Of a DNA stretch of 64,000 nucleotides, positions 1 to 8,811 are shown in pieces. The translations under genes were made by a program, and so were the position numbers. The notes under the pieces are model-generated. The model ran no database searches and was not told where the DNA came from. It saw nothing but the letters and a program-made list of their open reading frames with translations. Numbering within the stretch: position 1 is the stretch's first letter; every line of letters starts with the position of its first letter. Source of the stretch: CBDBGD01 sp965205235. GTDB lineage: Bacteria; Chloroflexota; Dehalococcoidia; Lucifugimonadales; UBA1127. The stretch spans positions 186,001-250,000 of the forward strand of contig CBDBGD010000008.1 in the NCBI GenBank assembly GCA_965205235.1. The letters are read 5' to 3'.

Positions 1-1524
1 GGTGACGTTGTTGCCGCCCCAGTTGTTCTCGGCGTCCGGGATCTCGCTGCACGTCAGGCCAAAGAGGTATTGCTGCGGGTCTATGTCCGGGCCGGTGGCG
101 TACATCTGCAGGTCTGCGTAGAACCGGCTGTAGACCTTGTCTCTGTCGGCCACCGGGTCCCCGCCGAAGAACGCGGCCGCATCGTGGTGGACAATCTCCG
201 TCTCGATGCCAAGCTCCCGCCACCACCCCTGCACCAGCGCCTGCGTCTTCTGTCGCACGTCATTCGTCGACGTCTGGAACACGAAGCGCAGAGGAGCACC
301 GTTGTACTCGCGGACGCCGTCGCCATCGGTGTCCAGGATGTCGCGGCTGAAGAGGAGTGCGCTGGCCCCCTCGATGTCCTGCTCGAGGCAACCGTCATTG
401 TTCGTGGAGACGTAGACCGGCGGCCCCATGATCAGGTTGCACGTCGGCTGGCCGGCGAAGCCGTACAACGTCTCCGCTATCGCCCTCCGGTCTATCGCCA
501 TGGACATCGCTTGGGCGATGGGCGTGAACGTCAGCAGGGGGTGCCGGTTGGCGCCGTCCAGGTACTCGGAGCGGTTTGCGCCCAGGGCGGGGTTGGCGTT
601 GGTCTGGTTCAGCACGATGCGCTCCACCAGGCTGGAGAACGCGGACACCACCTTCCCCCTGCCCGCGGCCTCCATCTCGGCCAGGGCGCTGGGGTCGATC
701 TGCAGGTTCCACGCGTAGTCGGCCTTGCCGTCCTCCAGCACAGCCTGCGCTGCGGACATGGCGTCGCCGCCGCCCCTGAGGACAACCTTGTCGAAGTAGG
801 GCTTCTCGCCGTAGTAGTGCGGGTTTCGTTCGTACACGGCCACCTTGTCAGGCGTGAAGTCGACGATGCGATACGGGCCGGCGCCCATCGGCGCGAAGTT
901 CTCCTCCTCGCAGCCGCTTGCCGCCGCGCCGACGCAGTCGGCGAACTGCGCCCGGCTGATGACCGGCACGCCGGTCCCCACGAACGCGGTGTAGGGGTAG
1001 GGCGTGGCGTCATGGAAGACGACCCGCACTGTCCGGTCGTTCAGGGCCTCCACGGACGTCACGTCGGAGTAGGCGCTGGTTGCCGTGCAGCCGGTCGCCG
1101 CGTTGGTGCAGTACTGCCACGTGAAGACCACGTCGTGCGCGGTCAGGTCGCTGCCGTCGGACCACGAGAGGCCGTCCCGGAGCGTCCAGGTGATGGTGGT
1201 CAGGTCCCCCGAGACGCCGCCGTTGGCCGGCGTGGGGATGTCGGCTGCGAGGGCCGGCACCAGCATGCCGTCGGGATCGTACTTGGCCAGCGGTTCCAGG
1301 GTGATGGCCCCGGCGTCCCGGTCCTTGAACCCTCCGGAGAGATACGGGTTCAGCGTCGAGGGCGCTTGCCAGTAGAGCAGGGTCAGTGTGCGTTCCTCTG
1401 ACTCCTTTGCGAGCGGACCCGCGTCGAAGGCCAAGGCGACGATGTAGATGATCAGGGCCACCGCCGCCACCACACCGGCTATTCCACCGAGAAGCAATCG
1501 AGTGCGTTTCACACTGGCGTCCAC
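1..1524 (-). CDS. ABC transporter substrate-binding protein, family 5 (peptide type), 3' end outside window
   Basis: The C-terminus runs off the left edge, leaving 508 codons. I read the reverse strand directly. An N-terminal hydrophobic segment (signal peptide or anchor, about residues 5-30) is followed by a family 5 solute-binding fold: a region ending DVVFTWQY, the GAGPYRIVDFTPDKVAVYER stretch and a MAIDRRAIAETLYG stretch, all typical of dipeptide/oligopeptide-binding proteins. It would deliver a peptide or similar solute to an ABC importer at the membrane. No permease or ATPase gene is adjacent within the window. The start is taken at GTG 1524, 10 bases after GGAGG; a GTG at 1512 is the alternative. 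The family call is firm, the substrate unknown. Confidence 0.88.
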   Translation of the reverse strand, partial: MDASVKRTRLLLGGIAGVVAAVALIIYIVALAFDAGPLAKESEERTLTLLYWQAPSTLNPYLSGGFKDRDAGAITLEPLAKYDPDGMLVPALAADIPTPANGGVSGDLTTITWTLRDGLSWSDGSDLTAHDVVFTWQYCTNAATGCTATSAYSDVTSVEALNDRTVRVVFHDATPYPYTAFVGTGVPVISRAQFADCVGAAASGCEEENFAPMGAGPYRIVDFTPDKVAVYERNPHYYGEKPYFDKVVLRGGGDAMSAAQAVLEDGKADYAWNLQIDPSALAEMEAAGRGKVVSAFSSLVERIVLNQTNANPALGANRSEYLDGANRHPLLTFTPIAQAMSMAIDRRAIAETLYGFAGQPTCNLIMGPPVYVSTNNDGCLEQDIEGASALLFSRDILDTDGDGVREYNGAPLRFVFQTSTNDVRQKTQALVQGWWRELGIETEIVHHDAAAFFGGDPVADRDKVYSRFYADLQMYATGPDIDPQQYLFGLTCSEIPDAENNWGGNNVT

Positions 1525-1578
1525 TGGCGTCTAGCCTCCATGCGAGAGACGGTCGGCGGCGCTGTTGAGGGTGAGTGG

Positions 1579-1652
1579 TGGCGCATACGGGATTCGAACC
1601 CGTGATCTCCGCCTTGAGAGGGCGGTGTCCTTGGCCACTAGACGAATGCGCC
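1579..1652 (-). tRNA. tRNA-Glu (anticodon CTC)
   Basis: The reverse complement folds as a cloverleaf: 7-bp acceptor stem GGCGCAT/ATGCGCC, anticodon stem CCGCC/GGCGG with loop CTCTCAA (anticodon CTC), and a T arm carrying GGTTCGAATCC. The CCA tail is not encoded. It lies 6 bases downstream of tRNA-Gln in the same direction, so the two are probably co-transcribed. Confidence 0.95.
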
Positions 1653-1658
1653 GTCTGG

Positions 1659-1729
1659 CTGGGGAGCGTGGATTCGAACCACGGCTAGCAGATCCAGAGT
1701 CTGCCGTCCTACCGCTAGACGACTCCCCA
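1659..1729 (-). tRNA. tRNA-Gln (anticodon CTG)
   Basis: The reverse complement has acceptor stem TGGGGAG/CTCCCCA, anticodon stem GCAGA/TCTGC with loop CTCTGGA (anticodon CTG), and a T arm with GGTTCGAATCC. The U1-A72 pair and G73 discriminator fit glutamine tRNAs. It is the first gene of a two-tRNA unit with tRNA-Glu. Confidence 0.94.
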
Positions 1730-1740
1730 ATCGCACTTCC

Positions 1741-1770
1741 ATGGTAGCAGAAGCGCGCGGGGCGGGGCAA
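1741..1770 (-). promoter_or_regulatory. candidate promoter of the tRNA-Gln/tRNA-Glu unit
   Basis: On the minus strand TTGCCC (1770-1765) and TACCAT (1746-1741) are 18 bases apart. The predicted start of transcription is a few bases upstream of the tRNA-Gln 5' end at 1729. Recognised by eye against the sigma70 consensus only. Confidence 0.4.
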
Positions 1771-1785
1771 ACCGGCCGGGGCCGC

Positions 1786-2064
1786 TCAGCCGGGGATCAG
1801 CCCCTCACCGACGAACAAAGCCCGGGCCTCCTCGAACTCGATGTCCCGGCGCGGCAGGATCAGGTCCGACTCTACAATCTCGTCGTCCGACAGCGCCACA
1901 CCGCGGCCCACCACCAGGTCCAGCATCTCCTGGTACAGGCGTGCAAAGGCCTCCGCGTCGGAGGCCGCGGCCGCCACCACCAGCCGGTTGTCTGCGTCGT
2001 TGATGTCGTCCAGCACCGCGCTGGGCACCCGGTACTGGCCCTCGCCCTGGATGCGTATGATCAC
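1786..2064 (-). CDS. pspAA: PspA-associated protein PspAA
   Basis: 92 residues, beginning MIIRIQGEGQYRVP and containing a central acidic helix-rich stretch (AEAFARLYQEMLDLV). Both the start motif and the length match the PspAA family, small proteins encoded next to PspA in Actinobacteria, Chloroflexota and Archaea. It lies 18 bases downstream of pspA in the same direction, so it is almost certainly in one operon. The role is presumed to be as a partner of PspA in membrane-stress response; its biochemical function is not established. Confidence 0.85.
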   Translation of the reverse strand: MIIRIQGEGQYRVPSAVLDDINDADNRLVVAAAASDAEAFARLYQEMLDLVVGRGVALSDDEIVESDLILPRRDIEFEEARALFVGEGLIPG

Positions 2065-2082
2065 AGTCGCCCCCTGGCTTTC

Positions 2083-2799
2083 CTATGTCGATGCGGAGGA
2101 GCCGGGCGGAAGCTGCTTCTTCATCGCCTCCAACTCCAGCTCCACGTTCTGCTCTGCCGACAGCTTGGCCAGCTCACGCCCCACGGGGTCCTGGAGCTGC
2201 GTGAAGTCGTCCAGCAACCCCACGCTCGCCAGCTCGTCGATGGCCGCCGAGCGCGCCTGCATCTGCTCCGTCTTGGTCTGCGCCCGCTCCACCGCGCTGC
2301 CCACGTCCGCCATCTCCTCCGAGAGGCCGGACAGCGCTCCGCCGATCCTGACCGACGCCTCGGCCGCGGTGTACTGGGCCTTGATGACCTCTTTCTGCGT
2401 GCGGAACGAGTTGACCTTGTACTTCAGTCGCTGCTCGGCCTGGGTGAGCCTCTCCTGCTCCTGCTCCAGCCCGTCGATCTGCTCCTCCAGCCCCTGCAGC
2501 TCCACCAGCGCCGTCTGCTTGCGCTGCAGTGCGATGCGTGCCAGGTCCTCCCGGCCCAAGCCCAGCGCCTGCTGCGCCTGCTGCTCCACCTTGGGGATGT
2601 CCCCCCGGACGCGCTCCGCCTGGTACTGCAGGCGTCGCTTTGCCGCCACAACCTCCACCAGGCCCTGCTTCACCTTGCGCATCGTCTCAAGCTGGCGCTC
2701 GTACGCGTAGTCCAGCGTTTCCCGCGGGTCCTCCGCGCGGTCCAGCAGCTTGGTCATCTTGGCCTTGACGATGGTCGTGAAACGTGAGGCCATTCCCAT
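2083..2799 (-). CDS. pspA: PspA/IM30 (Vipp1) family membrane-stress protein
   Basis: About 238 residues, nearly all charged alpha-helix and coiled coil, beginning MGMASRFTTIVKAKMTKLLD and followed by AEDPRETLDYAYERQLE, the classic PspA/Vipp1 N-terminus (amphipathic helix 0 and helix 1). Proteins of this ESCRT-III-like family polymerise on the inner face of stressed membranes. The start at 2799 is chosen because GGAGG lies 6 bases upstream; an in-frame ATG 30 bases further up has no such site. The C-terminus (about residues 205-238) carries a conserved EAMKKQLPPG-type end. Followed immediately by pspAA. No pspF-type regulator is nearby. Confidence 0.92.
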   Translation of the reverse strand: MGMASRFTTIVKAKMTKLLDRAEDPRETLDYAYERQLETMRKVKQGLVEVVAAKRRLQYQAERVRGDIPKVEQQAQQALGLGREDLARIALQRKQTALVELQGLEEQIDGLEQEQERLTQAEQRLKYKVNSFRTQKEVIKAQYTAAEASVRIGGALSGLSEEMADVGSAVERAQTKTEQMQARSAAIDELASVGLLDDFTQLQDPVGRELAKLSAEQNVELELEAMKKQLPPGSSAST

Positions 2800-2866
2800 G
2801 GCATCCCTCCTGGTTGAGACCGGGTACATTCTAGTGGGCGGCTAGGGCGGTGTAAACCAACCGCAG

Positions 2867-3799
2867 CTACGCCTCGGCCTCCTCGACGCCCTGCGAGGCC
2901 GAGTCGAACACGAGCGTCGGCTGCCAGAGCCCCATCTCGCGCTTGTAGTGCGCCAGGGCCACCAGGCGCCCGTCGGTGGTGTAGAGCCGGCAGGGGCCTT
3001 CGACCGTCGAGCCTGCCCCGCCCCACATCCCCAGCGCCACGCGCCGCCCCTGGCGCACCGACGATGCCAGCGCGGGGCTCACCACCGCCGCCGGCAGGTG
3101 CTGCACTACCGCATCGAGGGGCGAGAGGAGCGCCTGCCAGCGCTCCGCCGTGGCCGCCTCTTCCAACTCCTCCAGCGTGACCGCGTCGTCGACGGAGAAG
3201 GGCCCGGCCCGCAGCCGCACCAGTCCCGTGAGGTGCGCACCGCACCCCAGGGTCTGGCCCAGGTCATGGGCCAGCGACCGCACGTACAGCCCGCGCCCGC
3301 ACTCAACCTCGATGGTCGCTTCCGGTGGGGCCCAGTCCGTGAGCTCCAAGCGCATGACCTCCACCGGACGCGGCTCGCGTTCCACGTCCACGCCCGCGCG
3401 GGCAAGCTCGTAGAGCCGCTCGCCGCCCTTCTTGAGTGCGCTGTACATGGGCGGCACCTGTAGCAGCGAGCCTCGGAAGTCATCCATCGCAGCCTCGAAT
3501 GCCTCGCGCGTCACCCCCGAGGGGTCCGCCGTGCCGGTCACGGCGCCCGTCGAGTCGAACGTGTCCGTGGCCACCCCCAGGCGGAGGCGCGCCTCGTACA
3601 CCTTGGTGCTGTCCACCAGGTAGCTCATCAGCCGCGTGGCCTGGCCCAGGCAGATGGGCAGCACCCCGCTCGCGATGGGGTCCAGCGTGCCGCCGTGCCC
3701 CGTCTTCCGCACTCCCGTCAGCCGCTTGATCCTGCGCACCATGTCCATCGACGTGGGCCCGGCGGGCTTGCTCAGGTTCAGTAGCCCGTGGACGATCAT
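2867..3799 (-). CDS. truB: tRNA pseudouridine(55) synthase TruB
   Basis: 310 residues. Converts U55 in the T loop of tRNAs to pseudouridine. The N-terminus GLLNLSKPAGPTSMDMV, the GHGGTLDPIASGVLPI segment with the catalytic Asp (about residue 40) and KVYEARLRLGVATDT are signature TruB motifs. The C-terminal third resembles the PUA-like region. The start overlaps the rbfA stop by 4 bases, giving a translationally coupled nusA-rnpM-infB-rbfA-truB cluster, the usual bacterial arrangement. The length is normal for the family. Confidence 0.95.
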   Translation of the reverse strand: MIVHGLLNLSKPAGPTSMDMVRRIKRLTGVRKTGHGGTLDPIASGVLPICLGQATRLMSYLVDSTKVYEARLRLGVATDTFDSTGAVTGTADPSGVTREAFEAAMDDFRGSLLQVPPMYSALKKGGERLYELARAGVDVEREPRPVEVMRLELTDWAPPEATIEVECGRGLYVRSLAHDLGQTLGCGAHLTGLVRLRAGPFSVDDAVTLEELEEAATAERWQALLSPLDAVVQHLPAAVVSPALASSVRQGRRVALGMWGGAGSTVEGPCRLYTTDGRLVALAHYKREMGLWQPTLVFDSASQGVEEAEA

Positions 3800-4167
3800 T
3801 GCTCGCTCCCCTCGTCGTGCGCGGCGGTGGGGCTGACCTGGTCGATGAGCGTGAGCAGGTGGCTCCCGTGCTCCATGGCCCTGTCGCGGTGGAACTGCAG
3901 CTCAGGGATGTTGCGCAGCTTCAGGCGACCCCGAAGCCCCCGCCGCAGGAACCCCGCCGCCGCCGACAGCGCGTCGATGGCGGCCTGCTGCTCCTCCGAT
4001 TCGCCCATGACGCTGACGTAGACGCGGGCGTGGCGCAGGTCGGGCGAGACGTCAACCTCGGTGATGGTCATCAGGGCGCCCAGCCGCGGGTCCTTGAGCT
4101 GTCGCTGCGCCAGGTGGCTGAGCTCCTCTCGCAGCAGCTGGTTGACCCGTTCCATTCTGCGCGCCAT
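3796..4167 (-). CDS. rbfA: 30S ribosome-binding factor RbfA
   Basis: 123 residues. A KH-fold assembly factor acting late in 30S maturation. MARRMERVNQLLREELSHLA at the N-terminus, DPRLGALMTITEVDVSPDLR and HARVYVSVMG in the middle, and IPELQFHRDRAMEHG near the C-terminus are standard RbfA signatures. It sits 62 bases downstream of infB and overlaps truB by 4 bases. Confidence 0.95.
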   Translation of the reverse strand: MARRMERVNQLLREELSHLAQRQLKDPRLGALMTITEVDVSPDLRHARVYVSVMGESEEQQAAIDALSAAAGFLRRGLRGRLKLRNIPELQFHRDRAMEHGSHLLTLIDQVSPTAAHDEGSEQ

Positions 4168-4229
4168 GGAGGACCTCGCTCAACGCTGGGGGTGTCGTGC
4201 CGAGATGGAGGGCGTCGCTTGGGGTGTGC

Positions 4230-6074
4230 CTAGTCCCCACCCTCGAGGCGGAAGCTTTCGAGCACGTCGTCTTCCTGGAAGTCGTTGAACCCCTCCAGGC
4301 CCACGCCGCACTCGAACCCCTGCTGTACCTCCCGAACGTCGTCCTTGAAGCGCCGCAGGCTCGACATCGGCCCCGTGTGCAGCACCTCGCCGTTGCGCAG
4401 CACTCGCACCTGCGCCCCGCGGCGAAGGAGGCCGTCCACCACCTGGCACCCGGCCACCCGCCCGCGCCGCGGAATGCCGAACACGGCCCGCACCTGCGCG
4501 TGCCCTTCGACAACCTCGCGCGCCTCCTCCTTGAACAGCCCGCGCAGGGCCGCCTCCATCTCCTCCGTCAGCCGGTAGATGATGTTGTACAGGCGAACGT
4601 CCACGCCCCGCTGGTCCGCGATCTGGCTCGCGCCGGGCTCGACGCGCGTGTTGAAGCCCACGATGATCGCCTTCGACGCCGTCGCCAGGAGCACGTCGCT
4701 CTCGTTGATGGTGCCCGCCGCGGCGTGCAGGATGCGCACGTGCGCCGTCTCCATCGACAGCCGCTCCAGGCTGCTCCGCACCGCGTCGATGCTTCCCTGC
4801 ACGTCGCACTTGACGATGAGCGGAAGCTCCTGCACCTGCCCCGAGCGGATGCCCGCGGCCACGTCCTCCAACGACAGGCCGGTCGAGGCCGCTCGAAGCG
4901 CAGCCTGCGCGCGACGCCGCTCTTCCACCAGCGCCTTTGCTCCCCGCTCGTCGCCCAGGACGAGGATCGGGTCCCCGGCCTGCGGCAGACCGTCCAGGCC
5001 CAGGATCTCCACGGGGCTGGAGGGCCCTGCCTCCTTCACCCGCTCGCCGCTGTCCGAGACCATGGCCTTGATCCGGCCCCACGTCTCCCCGGCCACCACG
5101 GGCTGCGACACTTGGAGGGTCCCGTCCTGCACCAGCACCGTGGCGACGGGCCCCCGGCTCTTGTCCATCTTCGCCTCGATGACCACGCCGCGGGCTAGCT
5201 GCGTCGGGTCCGCCTTCAGCTCGGCGATCTCCGCCACGGCCAGGATGCTCTCCAGCAGGTCGTCGGCGCCGTCGCCGCGAAGGGCTGAGACTGGCACCAT
5301 GATGGTGTCGCCTCCCCAGTCCTCCGGGAGCAGCCCCTGCTCGGCAAGCTGCCGCTTCGCCCGCTCCGTGTCCGAGCCTGGCTTGTCGACCTTGTTGATG
5401 GCGACGACGATGGGCACCTTGGCCGCTCGCGCGTGGTCCAGCGCCTCCACCGTCTGCGGCATGACGCCGTCGTCGGCGGCGACGACCAGCACGGCGATGT
5501 CCGTGGCCTGGGCGCCGCGGGCCCGCATGGCGGTGAACGCCTCGTGGCCCGGCGTGTCCAGGAAGGTGATGGGGTTGCTTTTGTAGTCGACCCTGTACGC
5601 CCCGATGTGCTGGGTGATGCCGCCGGCCTCCTTGGCCACCACGTTGCTCTTGCGGATGGTGTCCAGCAGCGTGGTCTTGCCGTGGTCCACGTGGCCCAGG
5701 ATTGTGACGACCGGCGCCCGGTCTGCCAGGTTCTCGGCGTCCTCGGCCGTGGCCGCGCCCGCGCCCTGCCGACGCGTTCCTCTCGCCGCGGTGTCCTGCG
5801 CCAGCACCCGGAAGCCGAAGAAGGCCGCAACCTGCGCCGCCGTCTGGATGTCGATGGCCTGGTTGATGGCCGCCATCACGCCGTTGCGCATGAGCCGCTT
5901 GATGACGTCGATCGGGTCCACGTCCATTGCCTCGGCGAGCTGCGAGACGACCACGACGGCAGGCAGCCGGATGTCCCGCTGCACGGCTGTCCCGGCCGCG
6001 GCCTGTCCCGCCCGTCGCGCAGTCGTGCGCGGGGCTGTCTGTGCGGCGCTCTTGCCGTTGCCGTCAGTCGTCAT
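4230..6074 (-). CDS. infB: translation initiation factor IF-2
   Basis: 614 residues. This GTPase places initiator tRNA on the 30S subunit. A short N-terminal part includes one IF2_N-like module (VVVVSQLAEAMDVDPIDVIK). The G domain follows from about residue 120, with G1 GHVDHGKT, G3 DTPGHEAF and G4 NKVD. Domains II, III and the C-terminal tRNA-binding region are present to the end. The protein lacks the long repetitive N-terminal extension seen in E. coli, so it is a short-form IF-2. It overlaps rnpM by 4 bases. Confidence 0.97.
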   Translation of the reverse strand: MTTDGNGKSAAQTAPRTTARRAGQAAAGTAVQRDIRLPAVVVVSQLAEAMDVDPIDVIKRLMRNGVMAAINQAIDIQTAAQVAAFFGFRVLAQDTAARGTRRQGAGAATAEDAENLADRAPVVTILGHVDHGKTTLLDTIRKSNVVAKEAGGITQHIGAYRVDYKSNPITFLDTPGHEAFTAMRARGAQATDIAVLVVAADDGVMPQTVEALDHARAAKVPIVVAINKVDKPGSDTERAKRQLAEQGLLPEDWGGDTIMVPVSALRGDGADDLLESILAVAEIAELKADPTQLARGVVIEAKMDKSRGPVATVLVQDGTLQVSQPVVAGETWGRIKAMVSDSGERVKEAGPSSPVEILGLDGLPQAGDPILVLGDERGAKALVEERRRAQAALRAASTGLSLEDVAAGIRSGQVQELPLIVKCDVQGSIDAVRSSLERLSMETAHVRILHAAAGTINESDVLLATASKAIIVGFNTRVEPGASQIADQRGVDVRLYNIIYRLTEEMEAALRGLFKEEAREVVEGHAQVRAVFGIPRRGRVAGCQVVDGLLRRGAQVRVLRNGEVLHTGPMSSLRRFKDDVREVQQGFECGVGLEGFNDFQEDDVLESFRLEGGD

Positions 6075-6364
6075 CCCGATTCCCCCTTACTTCCGTCCAG
6101 CCCCTGGGCGTACTCCGCGAGGGCCTGCCGGCTTGCGGGAGCGATGGCGCCTCGGAGGAGGCGTTCCAGCCGCCCCTCCCGGAGTATGCCGGTCTCCCAG
6201 CAGGTGCGCTGAGGACAGAGGTATCCTCCCCGCCCTGCCCGCTTCCCTGTTCGGTCTACTTCTACCGTCGTCTCTGCCGTGCGGACGATCCGCACCATCT
6301 CATGCTTTGCCCGCTTGCGCCCGCATCCCAGGCAGGTGCGGGTGGGGATGTGTCTGACCCTCAT
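6071..6364 (-). CDS. rnpM: YlxR/RnpM family RNA-binding protein (DUF448)
   Basis: 97 residues with the diagnostic TRTCLGCGRKR motif at the N-terminus, MVRIVRT, and GRGGYLCP further on. The family is always found between nusA and infB; in Bacillus and relatives it binds RNase P RNA and modulates the enzyme. Here it starts 14 bases after nusA and overlaps infB by 4 bases. The role is inferred from the family; the position is diagnostic. Confidence 0.92.
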   Translation of the reverse strand: MRVRHIPTRTCLGCGRKRAKHEMVRIVRTAETTVEVDRTGKRAGRGGYLCPQRTCWETGILREGRLERLLRGAIAPASRQALAEYAQGLDGSKGESG

Positions 6365-6378
6365 GGCCTAGACCTGGC

Positions 6379-7848
6379 CTAGCGCCCCCGTCGGCCTCTC
6401 CGAGACTTTCCCCTCGACCGGTCGCGGTCGGAGCGTTCACCCCGCCCTGGCAGGATGTCCTCGGCGAACCGAAGCACGGAGGGCTCGTTGACGGCCGCGG
6501 GCACCACCCACAGCCGCTCGTCGTCGGCGGACATACCTGCCGGCTCCGGCTCCTCCTGCACCTCCACCACGGGCTCCAGGCCTTCCACCTCGGCCAGGAC
6601 CTCCTCCTCCGCCGACACCTCCGACAGGATCTCCTCGGGCTCGACGCCGTCGACGGCGTCCACCGGTACGAGCTCTTCGACCTCCGCCGGCAGCTCGACT
6701 TCTGTGACAGCGTCCACCGGCGCGGGTGCGGGCGCCTCCGCCTCTGCGACAGCCGTCGCGGTTGCCGCCTCCGGCGCAACCTCCGCGGTTGGGGCCTCGC
6801 GCTCCTGTCTCGATGCAGTCTCTTCGGGGCTCAGGATGTCGATGTTCCAGCCCGTCAGCTTGGCCGCCAGCCGCACGTTCTGGCCCTCCCGGCCAATGGC
6901 CAGCGAGAGCTGCCGCTCCGGCACGGTCACCGACGCGCTCTGCTCGCTCTTCCGCAGCTCCACCCGAAGCACCTGGGCGGGGCTCAGCGCATTGGCGATG
7001 AAGACCGTCGGGTCCTCGTGCCACTGCACGACGTCGATCTTTTCGCCCTGCATCTCCGTCACGATGTTCTGGATGCGAATGCCCCGCAGGCCCACGCACG
7101 ACCCCACCGGGTCCACGCCTTCCTGTCGGGAGGCCACGGCCAGCTTGCTGCGGAAGCCTGCCTCCCGCGCCACGGCCTTGATCTCGACCACGCCGTTGAA
7201 GATCTCCGGCACCTCGCGCTCAAAGAGACGCTGCACCAGGTTCGGGTGCGAGCGGGAGAGGATGAGCTCCGGCCCCCGCGTTGTCCGGGCCACCTCTTGG
7301 AGGTAGAACTGCAGGGTCTGGCTGGAGCGGTACCGCTCCGTGGGCACCGTCTCCTCCCGGGGCAGCAGCGCCTCGGTCCGGCCCAGGCTCACAACCAGTC
7401 CGTGCGGCTCCAGCCGCTCCACGCGCCCGCCCAGGATGTCCCCCACGCGGTGGGCGTACTCGGCCAGCACCAGCTCGCGCTCCGCTTCCCGCAGACGCTG
7501 CAGGACCACCTGCTTTGCCGTCTGCGCGGCGATGCGCCCCGCCATGGGGAACTCCGCGTTCATCTCGATGGTGTCGTTGAGGACGGCGCCGCTGTTGTAC
7601 TTGCGCGCCTCCTTGATGTCGATCTCCCGGCGGGGCTCCGTGACCTCTTCCACCACGTCCTTCAGGACGTAGACCTTGATCTCCCCGTTGTTGGGGTTGA
7701 GGCGGACGGTGATGTTGTACCCGGCGGCGTACGCGTCCTTCTTGTAGGCCGAGACGAGCGCGGCCTCGACCGCGCCCACCACGCTCTCCTTGGGCAGTCC
7801 GCGCTCCGCTGCCAGCTGCGTCACGGCGATGAGGAAGTCGCTCTTCAT
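6379..7848 (-). CDS. nusA: transcription termination/antitermination protein NusA
   Basis: 489 residues. An RNA polymerase-associated elongation factor. The order is an N-terminal NusA domain (to about residue 130), an S1 domain (GGRVERLEPHGLVVSLGRTE), then two KH domains (ASRQEGVDPVGSCVGLRG and LSLAIGREGQNVRLAAKLTG). The last 130 residues are a low-complexity Glu/Val/Ala/Pro acidic extension. GGAGG lies 7 bases before the ATG. First gene of the nusA-rnpM-infB-rbfA-truB operon. rimP, which usually precedes nusA, is missing here; the upstream neighbour is the divergent ccm operon. Confidence 0.96.
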   Translation of the reverse strand: MKSDFLIAVTQLAAERGLPKESVVGAVEAALVSAYKKDAYAAGYNITVRLNPNNGEIKVYVLKDVVEEVTEPRREIDIKEARKYNSGAVLNDTIEMNAEFPMAGRIAAQTAKQVVLQRLREAERELVLAEYAHRVGDILGGRVERLEPHGLVVSLGRTEALLPREETVPTERYRSSQTLQFYLQEVARTTRGPELILSRSHPNLVQRLFEREVPEIFNGVVEIKAVAREAGFRSKLAVASRQEGVDPVGSCVGLRGIRIQNIVTEMQGEKIDVVQWHEDPTVFIANALSPAQVLRVELRKSEQSASVTVPERQLSLAIGREGQNVRLAAKLTGWNIDILSPEETASRQEREAPTAEVAPEAATATAVAEAEAPAPAPVDAVTEVELPAEVEELVPVDAVDGVEPEEILSEVSAEEEVLAEVEGLEPVVEVQEEPEPAGMSADDERLWVVPAAVNEPSVLRFAEDILPGRGERSDRDRSRGKSRRGRRGR

Positions 7849-7883
7849 CGCTTCGCCTCCGTCCCTCTACTCCCTACGAATGA

Positions 7884-7910
7884 AGAAAGTGGGCCCGAAA
7901 CCCACTTTCT
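7884..7910. other. 10-bp perfect inverted repeat in the nusA/ccmA divergent region
   Basis: AGAAAGTGGG (7884-7893) and CCCACTTTCT (7901-7910) are perfectly complementary around a 7-base loop. It lies 36 bases upstream of the nusA start codon, inside the likely nusA leader or promoter region. There is no T run on either side, so it does not look like a terminator. It could be an operator or a 5'-UTR hairpin of the nusA operon. Confidence 0.6.
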
Positions 7911-8040
7911 CGTTCGTCTCCGCTCGTATTCGGGAGACTTATGTGGAGCACCAGATGACCACGTGCGGCCCCTGGGCTGACCCTGCTAGTCTACCACCGC
8001 GACCCTTGCCGCGCAACCCTGCGCGCCCGCGAACCCTGCC

Positions 8041-8070
8041 TTGTTCCCTATCTGTAAGGTGCACTATCAT
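8041..8070 (+). promoter_or_regulatory. candidate promoter of the ccm operon
   Basis: TTGTTC (8041-8046) and TATCAT (8065-8070) are 18 bases apart, upstream of the ccmA start at 8098. Visual consensus match only. Confidence 0.4.
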
Positions 8071-8097
8071 AGCCGCTTGAGCAGGGGAGAGAGTGAC

Positions 8098-8811
8098 GTG
8101 AAGGCAGCCGTCCAGGTATCACAGTTGAGGGTGTTCTACGGGCCCACTCCCGCCCTCCGCGGCGTCGACCTCGATGTCGCTTGGGGCGAGCACCTCGCGG
8201 TCTTCGGCCCCAACGGCTCCGGCAAGTCGACGCTCATCCGCGTCCTGGCGACGCTCACCCGGCCCACCGCCGGCGCTGTCCACCTCGACGGCGCCGCCCT
8301 CCACGACGACCGCGAACGAGCACGCAGCATGGTCGGCGTTACCACGCACCGCAACCTCCTCTACGGTGCCCTCACCGTCCGCGAGAACCTCCAGTTCTAC
8401 GGGCGCATGTACGGCCTGGACGACGTCCCCGGCCGAATCGACGAGGTCGCCGGTGGGCTCGCGCTCACGTCCGCACTCGACCTCCGCGTCCGTACCCTCT
8501 CCAACGGCATGCAGAGACGGGTGGCCCTGGCCCGGGCCCTGCTCCACAGTCCCCCGCTTCTTCTGCTCGACGAGCCCGACGCCGGCCTCGACCAGGAGGC
8601 CCAGGCGCTGCTGGCCGGCATCCTGCAGGCCCACCGCAGCGGCGGGGGAAGCGCAATCGTCACCACGCACAACGTCGAGCAGGGGCTGGCGCTGGCCGAC
8701 CGCGCCGTCATCCTCTCCCGCGGCCGCGTCGCCCACGAGGGCGCATGGGACGCCGCCGACGCCCCCGCGTTCCGGGAGGCCTACGCCCGGCACACGGGGG
8801 TGGCCGCATGA
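8098..8811 (+). CDS. ccmA: CcmA-like heme-exporter ABC ATPase
   Basis: 237 residues. Walker A FGPNGSGKST, signature LSNGMQRRVALARAL and Walker B LLLLDEPDAGLD are intact, with the switch histidine in TTHNVEQG. It is the ATPase of the CcmAB complex in system I cytochrome c maturation, at the inner membrane. The start at GTG 8098 follows AGGGGA. Overlapping ccmB and ccmC downstream support the assignment over a generic ABC ATPase. ccmE, ccmF and ccmH are not in the window. Confidence 0.85.
   Translation: MKAAVQVSQLRVFYGPTPALRGVDLDVAWGEHLAVFGPNGSGKSTLIRVLATLTRPTAGAVHLDGAALHDDRERARSMVGVTTHRNLLYGALTVRENLQFYGRMYGLDDVPGRIDEVAGGLALTSALDLRVRTLSNGMQRRVALARALLHSPPLLLLDEPDAGLDQEAQALLAGILQAHRSGGGSAIVTTHNVEQGLALADRAVILSRGRVAHEGAWDAADAPAFREAYARHTGVAA

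Noticed and set aside
70..1401. Long plus-strand open frame opposite the first gene
   Set aside because: Its translation is low-complexity Arg/Val/Gly, and the minus strand encodes a clear substrate-binding protein; it is a high-GC shadow frame.
7884..7910. Intrinsic terminator
   Set aside because: No T run on either strand, and it lies between divergent gene starts.
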